The notes under the pieces are model-generated. The model saw nothing but the letters and a program-made list of their open reading frames with translations. It was not told where the DNA came from and did no database searches. 7,858 nucleotides of DNA from Anaerolineales bacterium (GTDB taxonomy: Bacteria; Chloroflexota; Anaerolineae; Anaerolineales; Villigracilaceae), in NCBI GenBank assembly GCA_015489255.1, contig WGAD01000163.1, positions 1 through 7,858 on the forward strand, in the 5' to 3' direction. The first letter of the stretch is position 1. Every line of letters starts with the position of its first letter. Both the position numbers and the translations under genes were made by a program. Below, piece by piece: positions 5,611-7,858 of this stretch.

Positions 5611-5655
5611 CGACACCAAGAATTGACCCCCCAACGACATCCAGAATTGACCCCC
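5611..5655 (+). repeat. left-end terminal repeats of the IS (two 21-base units)
   Basis: The units CGACACCAAGAATTGACCCCC (5611-5631) and CGACATCCAGAATTGACCCCC... (5635-5655; same length, two mismatches) have a 24-base period. They lie between the IS tip and the istB stop codon at 5660. In IS21-family elements such repeats are IstA binding sites. Confidence 0.85.
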
Positions 5656-5659
5656 TGTT

Positions 5660-6472
5660 TCACTCAGACAAGGTTGTGGGTTGGGGATGGCTCCCCGGGT
5701 TTTCTCCAGGTGCAGCCAAGGGCCTGAGCAGGCCGGAGCGGCGCTTTTCGCGCAGGCGGTAGCTGTCGCCCCGGATGGTCAGAACCTGGCTGTGGTGGAG
5801 CAGTCGGTCGAGGATGGCGGTGGCCACCACGGCATCGCCGAACACCTCGCCCCATTCGCTGACCGCGCGGTTCGAGGTGACCAGCAGGCTGCCCCGTTCA
5901 TAGCGGCGCGAGACCAGCTGGAAAAACAGATGGGCGGCCTGGGGCTCGAGCGGCAGGTAGCCCAGCTCGTCGACGATCAGCAGCTTGGGTTTGCTGTAAT
6001 GGCTCAGCCGCTCCTCGAGCTTGCCGGCGGCGTGTGCCTGGCTGAGGCTGCTCATGAGGGCGACGGCGGTGATGAACAGCACCGAGTAGCCGCGCTCAAT
6101 GGCCTCGCGGCCCAGGGCCACGGCCAGATGGGTCTTGCCCACCCCGGGCGGGCCGAGCAGCAGCAGGGCATCGCCGTTGGCGATCCAGCGTCCGGTGGCC
6201 AGTTCCCGCAGCTGGCCGGGATCGATCAAGGGCTGGGCCTCGGTGTCGAAGCCCTCTAGGGTGCGCACATAGGGGAACTTGGCGATCTTCAGCCCCATCT
6301 CGATGCGCCGCTGGTCCTTACGCTCGATCTCGCTGCGACACAGGAAGTAGAGGGCTTCGCGCAGGTTCAGCTCGCGCCGGGCGGCCTCGTCGAGCAGGCT
6401 GTCGAGACGGTCGCGGATCGCGGTCAGGCGCAGCCGGGTGAGCATGGCGGGCAGTTCGTCGAGTGTCTCCAT
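5660..6472 (-). CDS. istB: IstB AAA+ ATPase, IS21-family transposition helper
   Basis: Length is 270 residues from ATG 6470-6472, normal for IstB. IstB assembles on target DNA with ATP and recruits and stimulates the IstA transposase. Motifs (numbered from two codons upstream) are Walker A GPPGVGKTH (109-117), Walker B LLIVDELGYLPL (166-177), sensor-1 TSNR (201-204) and the ILDRLLHHS segment (222-230) typical of the family. The N-terminal helical region carries LTRLRLTAIRDRLDSLL, the part that contacts partners in IstB proteins. The ATG overlaps the istA stop by one base (TGATG), with GGGAGG about 9 bases upstream, so translation is coupled to istA. An upstream TTG (6478) and GTG are in frame but less likely as starts. 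The C-terminus, from about residue 250, is proline-rich and less conserved. The gene appears intact. Confidence 0.95.
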   Translation of the reverse strand: METLDELPAMLTRLRLTAIRDRLDSLLDEAARRELNLREALYFLCRSEIERKDQRRIEMGLKIAKFPYVRTLEGFDTEAQPLIDPGQLRELATGRWIANGDALLLLGPPGVGKTHLAVALGREAIERGYSVLFITAVALMSSLSQAHAAGKLEERLSHYSKPKLLIVDELGYLPLEPQAAHLFFQLVSRRYERGSLLVTSNRAVSEWGEVFGDAVVATAILDRLLHHSQVLTIRGDSYRLREKRRSGLLRPLAAPGENPGSHPQPTTLSE

Positions 6473-7773
6473 CACCAACGCCCTCCCACGACCGCCTCAT
6501 AGTCGCTCAGCGGGCGCTGCAGCTCGCCCTCGGGCACCGGGGGCAGGGGGGCAGAGGGGATGTCGACCACCCGTTGGTGGGCGACGATCCCCTCCAGGTG
6601 CGCCGGATCGATGCAGCGCTGGCGCTGTCCTATCTGCTCGGGATGGCAGGCCACCGCCTCGCTGCCGTGGTAGATCCGTACCTGTCGCTCGGCGATCTGC
6701 ACCCGGACGGTCTCGCCGATCAGGCGCCAGGGAACGCTGTAGTGGTGGGTGTCGACCTCCACACAGGCGTCGCTGTGGACCCGGCGGGTCAGCTCGCGCA
6801 ACTGCAGGAAGGGTGGCTTGGCATTCAGGGGCGCCAGGGCGGCCGCCTCGCCGGCCTCGAAGCGGTCGATCGGGCGCTCGCCGGTGGTACCGTGCCGGCG
6901 CCGGTCGGCGATCTCACGCGTCCAGCGTGCGAGATGGGCCTCCAGCTGGGCCCAGCTGTCGAAGCGCCGTCCGGCAATGGCGTTGTGCTTGACATAGCCG
7001 ACGCCCCGCTCGTCCTTGCCCTTGGTACGGGCCCGGTAGGGGGCACAGGCCTTGGGTTGGACACCCCAGTAGCGGCAGAAGGCATGAAAGCGCGCATTGA
7101 AGCGGACTTCGCGGGTGGCCGGATCATGGTGATCAACCAGGGGCCGGGCATTGTCTACCAGCACTTCGCGAGGGATACCGCCAAAGTGCCGAAAGGCCCC
7201 TTCCAGGCCACTCAACCAGGCCGACTGGCGCTGATGGGCGAAGGCCTGCACATACAGGCGCCGGGAGTAGCCCAGGGTGGCCACGAACAGGTGCACCGTG
7301 ACCGCCTCCCCGGCGATCCAGACGCGGCGCTGGCCGAAGTCGATCTGCAGCTGGCGGCCCGGCTCGGTCTCGAAACGCACCGTGGCGCGGGCCTCGGCCC
7401 GCAGCTGCTGGCGCAGCGGCGCCACGGCGCGCTCCACTGTGCGCAACGACACCGACACCCCCAGCTCGTCGAGCAGTTCCTGACGGACCACCGCCGCGTT
7501 GCCCCGGTACTGGTGGAAACGCTCGGCCAGCCACATCTCCAGCCCCGCCAGCTTGCCGCCCCGGGATGGCGTCTTGTAGGCACACCAGCCGCCCTGACGC
7601 AGGTAACGGCGCACCGTGTTCCGGCTCATCCCCAGATACACCGCGATGCGCCGCGTCCCCCAGCCTAGACGATGCAGGGCCAGCACCGCCTCGACTTCTT
7701 CTGGCAACTTCATCTTCACCTCCCGTTGCACCCAATCCTGGGGCCGGAAGGTACCTCCTGACAGCTCGTTCAT
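6472..7773 (-). CDS. istA: IstA DDE transposase of IS21 family
   Basis: Length is 433 residues, in the usual IstA range. IstA binds the terminal repeats and performs cut-out and strand transfer. The N-terminus has a helix-turn-helix (VEAVLALHRLGWGTRRIAVY, then SRNTVRRYL, about 27-58) followed by a second helical DNA-binding region (about 76-125). The catalytic core shows D145 (QLQIDFGQRRVW), D207 (REVLVDNARPLV) and E255 (GKDERGVGYVKHN), the correct DDE arrangement. The C-terminal domain includes VEVDTHHYSVPWRLIG, conserved in the family. The start ATG (7771-7773) has GAGGAGA 6 bases upstream and lies just inside the right terminal repeats, so expression probably starts from the IS end. No frameshift or lost catalytic residue is seen. 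Confidence 0.96.
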   Translation of the reverse strand: MNELSGGTFRPQDWVQREVKMKLPEEVEAVLALHRLGWGTRRIAVYLGMSRNTVRRYLRQGGWCAYKTPSRGGKLAGLEMWLAERFHQYRGNAAVVRQELLDELGVSVSLRTVERAVAPLRQQLRAEARATVRFETEPGRQLQIDFGQRRVWIAGEAVTVHLFVATLGYSRRLYVQAFAHQRQSAWLSGLEGAFRHFGGIPREVLVDNARPLVDHHDPATREVRFNARFHAFCRYWGVQPKACAPYRARTKGKDERGVGYVKHNAIAGRRFDSWAQLEAHLARWTREIADRRRHGTTGERPIDRFEAGEAAALAPLNAKPPFLQLRELTRRVHSDACVEVDTHHYSVPWRLIGETVRVQIAERQVRIYHGSEAVACHPEQIGQRQRCIDPAHLEGIVAHQRVVDIPSAPLPPVPEGELQRPLSDYEAVVGGRW

Positions 7774-7793
7774 CTTGATCTCCTCTCTTCGAG

Positions 7794-7838
7794 AGGGGTC
7801 ATTTCTTCGTGTCGTCAGGGGGTCATTTTTGTGTGTCG
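7794..7838 (-). repeat. right-end terminal repeats of the IS (two 21-base units)
   Basis: On the minus strand the units are CGACACACAAAAATGACCCCC (7818-7838) and a variant at 7794-7814 with the core GAAATGACCCCT. The period is 24 bases, mirroring the left end. They are probable IstA binding sites and lie upstream of istA, where they may overlap its promoter. Confidence 0.85.
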
Positions 7839-7845
7839 TCTGACA

Positions 7846-7850
7846 GCGGG
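7846..7850. repeat. target site duplication, right copy (GCGGG)
   Basis: An exact copy of 5599-5603, directly outside the right IS end. Confidence 0.85.
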
Positions 7851-7858
7851 AGCGTACA
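7847..7858 (-). promoter_or_regulatory. possible terminus of the Mu-like prophage (L1-like site)
   Basis: On the minus strand the window edge reads TGTACGCTCCCG. Transposable phage genomes begin with 5'-TG, Mu with TGTA. The motif GTACGCTYCCG recurs at 5465-5475. With the IS removed it would lie about 390 bases beyond the repressor stop, similar to the distance from c to the Mu left end. The window ends here, so the junction with host DNA cannot be seen. Confidence 0.35.

Larger units (their letters stand above)
5604..7845 (-). mobile_element. complete IS21-family insertion sequence
   Basis: A 2242-base element begins TGTCA and ends TGACA. The outer 28 bases of the two ends match at 22 positions as inverted repeats. 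Each end also holds two 21-base repeats with a 24-base period, the multiple terminal binding sites typical of IS21: 5611-5631 and 5635-5655 on the left (CGACA..AGAATTGACCCCC), 7794-7814 and 7818-7838 on the right, inverted. Inside are istA and istB in the usual overlapping order, both intact. The 5-base duplication GCGGG flanks it. It looks recent and potentially active. It sits between the gene-free region after the repressor and the last 8 unique bases of the window. Confidence 0.95.

Noticed and set aside
5376..5663. 95-codon minus-strand frame with a hydrophobic stretch (LLIFVFFATV)
   Set aside because: It crosses the left IS boundary and starts inside the IS, so it cannot be an ancestral gene; no supporting motif is seen.
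6463..7668. 401-codon open frame on the + strand
   Set aside because: It is antisense to istA, whose DDE residues and family motifs are clear; long antisense frames are expected in GC-rich DNA.

Overview
The window is the early (immunity and transposition) end of a Mu-like transposable prophage in a GC-rich proteobacterium, interrupted near its right-hand edge by a complete IS21-family insertion sequence. The host is inferred only from the high GC content, the Mu-type phage and the IS21 type; I cannot name a genus.

Positions 1-4408 hold a tight leftward (minus-strand) operon: a Ner-like regulator (4088-4387), an unrecognised 145-residue protein (3649-4086), the MuA-type DDE transposase (1487-3652), a short MuB-type AAA+ ATPase (683-1435), a protein made of two tandem winged-helix-like repeats (39-683), and the first 14 codons of another gene (42 to beyond position 1). 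Adjacent genes overlap by 1-4 bases or lie 1 base apart, except for a 51-base gap between the transposase and ATPase genes. That gap carries a hairpin plus T-run that reads as an intrinsic terminator for the opposite (+) strand. The operon has a strong-looking sigma70 promoter (TTGACA, 17-base spacer, TATTGT) placed so close to the ner ATG that the transcript would be leaderless or nearly so.

Positions 4388-4584 are the divergent control region, with inverted and direct repeats that could be operators. Rightward from it runs an XRE-type repressor (best start GTG 4585, end 5220) in the place of the Mu c repressor. It has no LexA/S24-type peptidase domain.

Positions 5221-5603 have no convincing gene. 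They contain short direct repeats, an IHF-like site, and a GTACGCTTCCG-type motif that recurs in the last 12 bases of the window. Positions 5604-7845 are an intact IS21-family element (istB, istA, two 21-base repeats at each end) flanked by a 5-base duplication, GCGGG. With the IS removed, the sequence 5221-5603 continues directly into AGCGTACA at the window edge. On the minus strand that reads TGTACGCT, which could be the very end of the phage genome (transposable phage ends begin 5'-TG). If so, the IS landed 8-13 bases from the phage terminus, inside the end-proximal transposase site, and probably crippled the prophage.

The logic of the region is: repressor (lysogeny) versus Ner (early/lytic) at a divergent promoter region, MuA acting on the ends and MuB choosing targets. 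A second, unrelated transposase/AAA+ pair (IstA/IstB) is nested in the same end. I see no CRISPR array, tRNA or rRNA.
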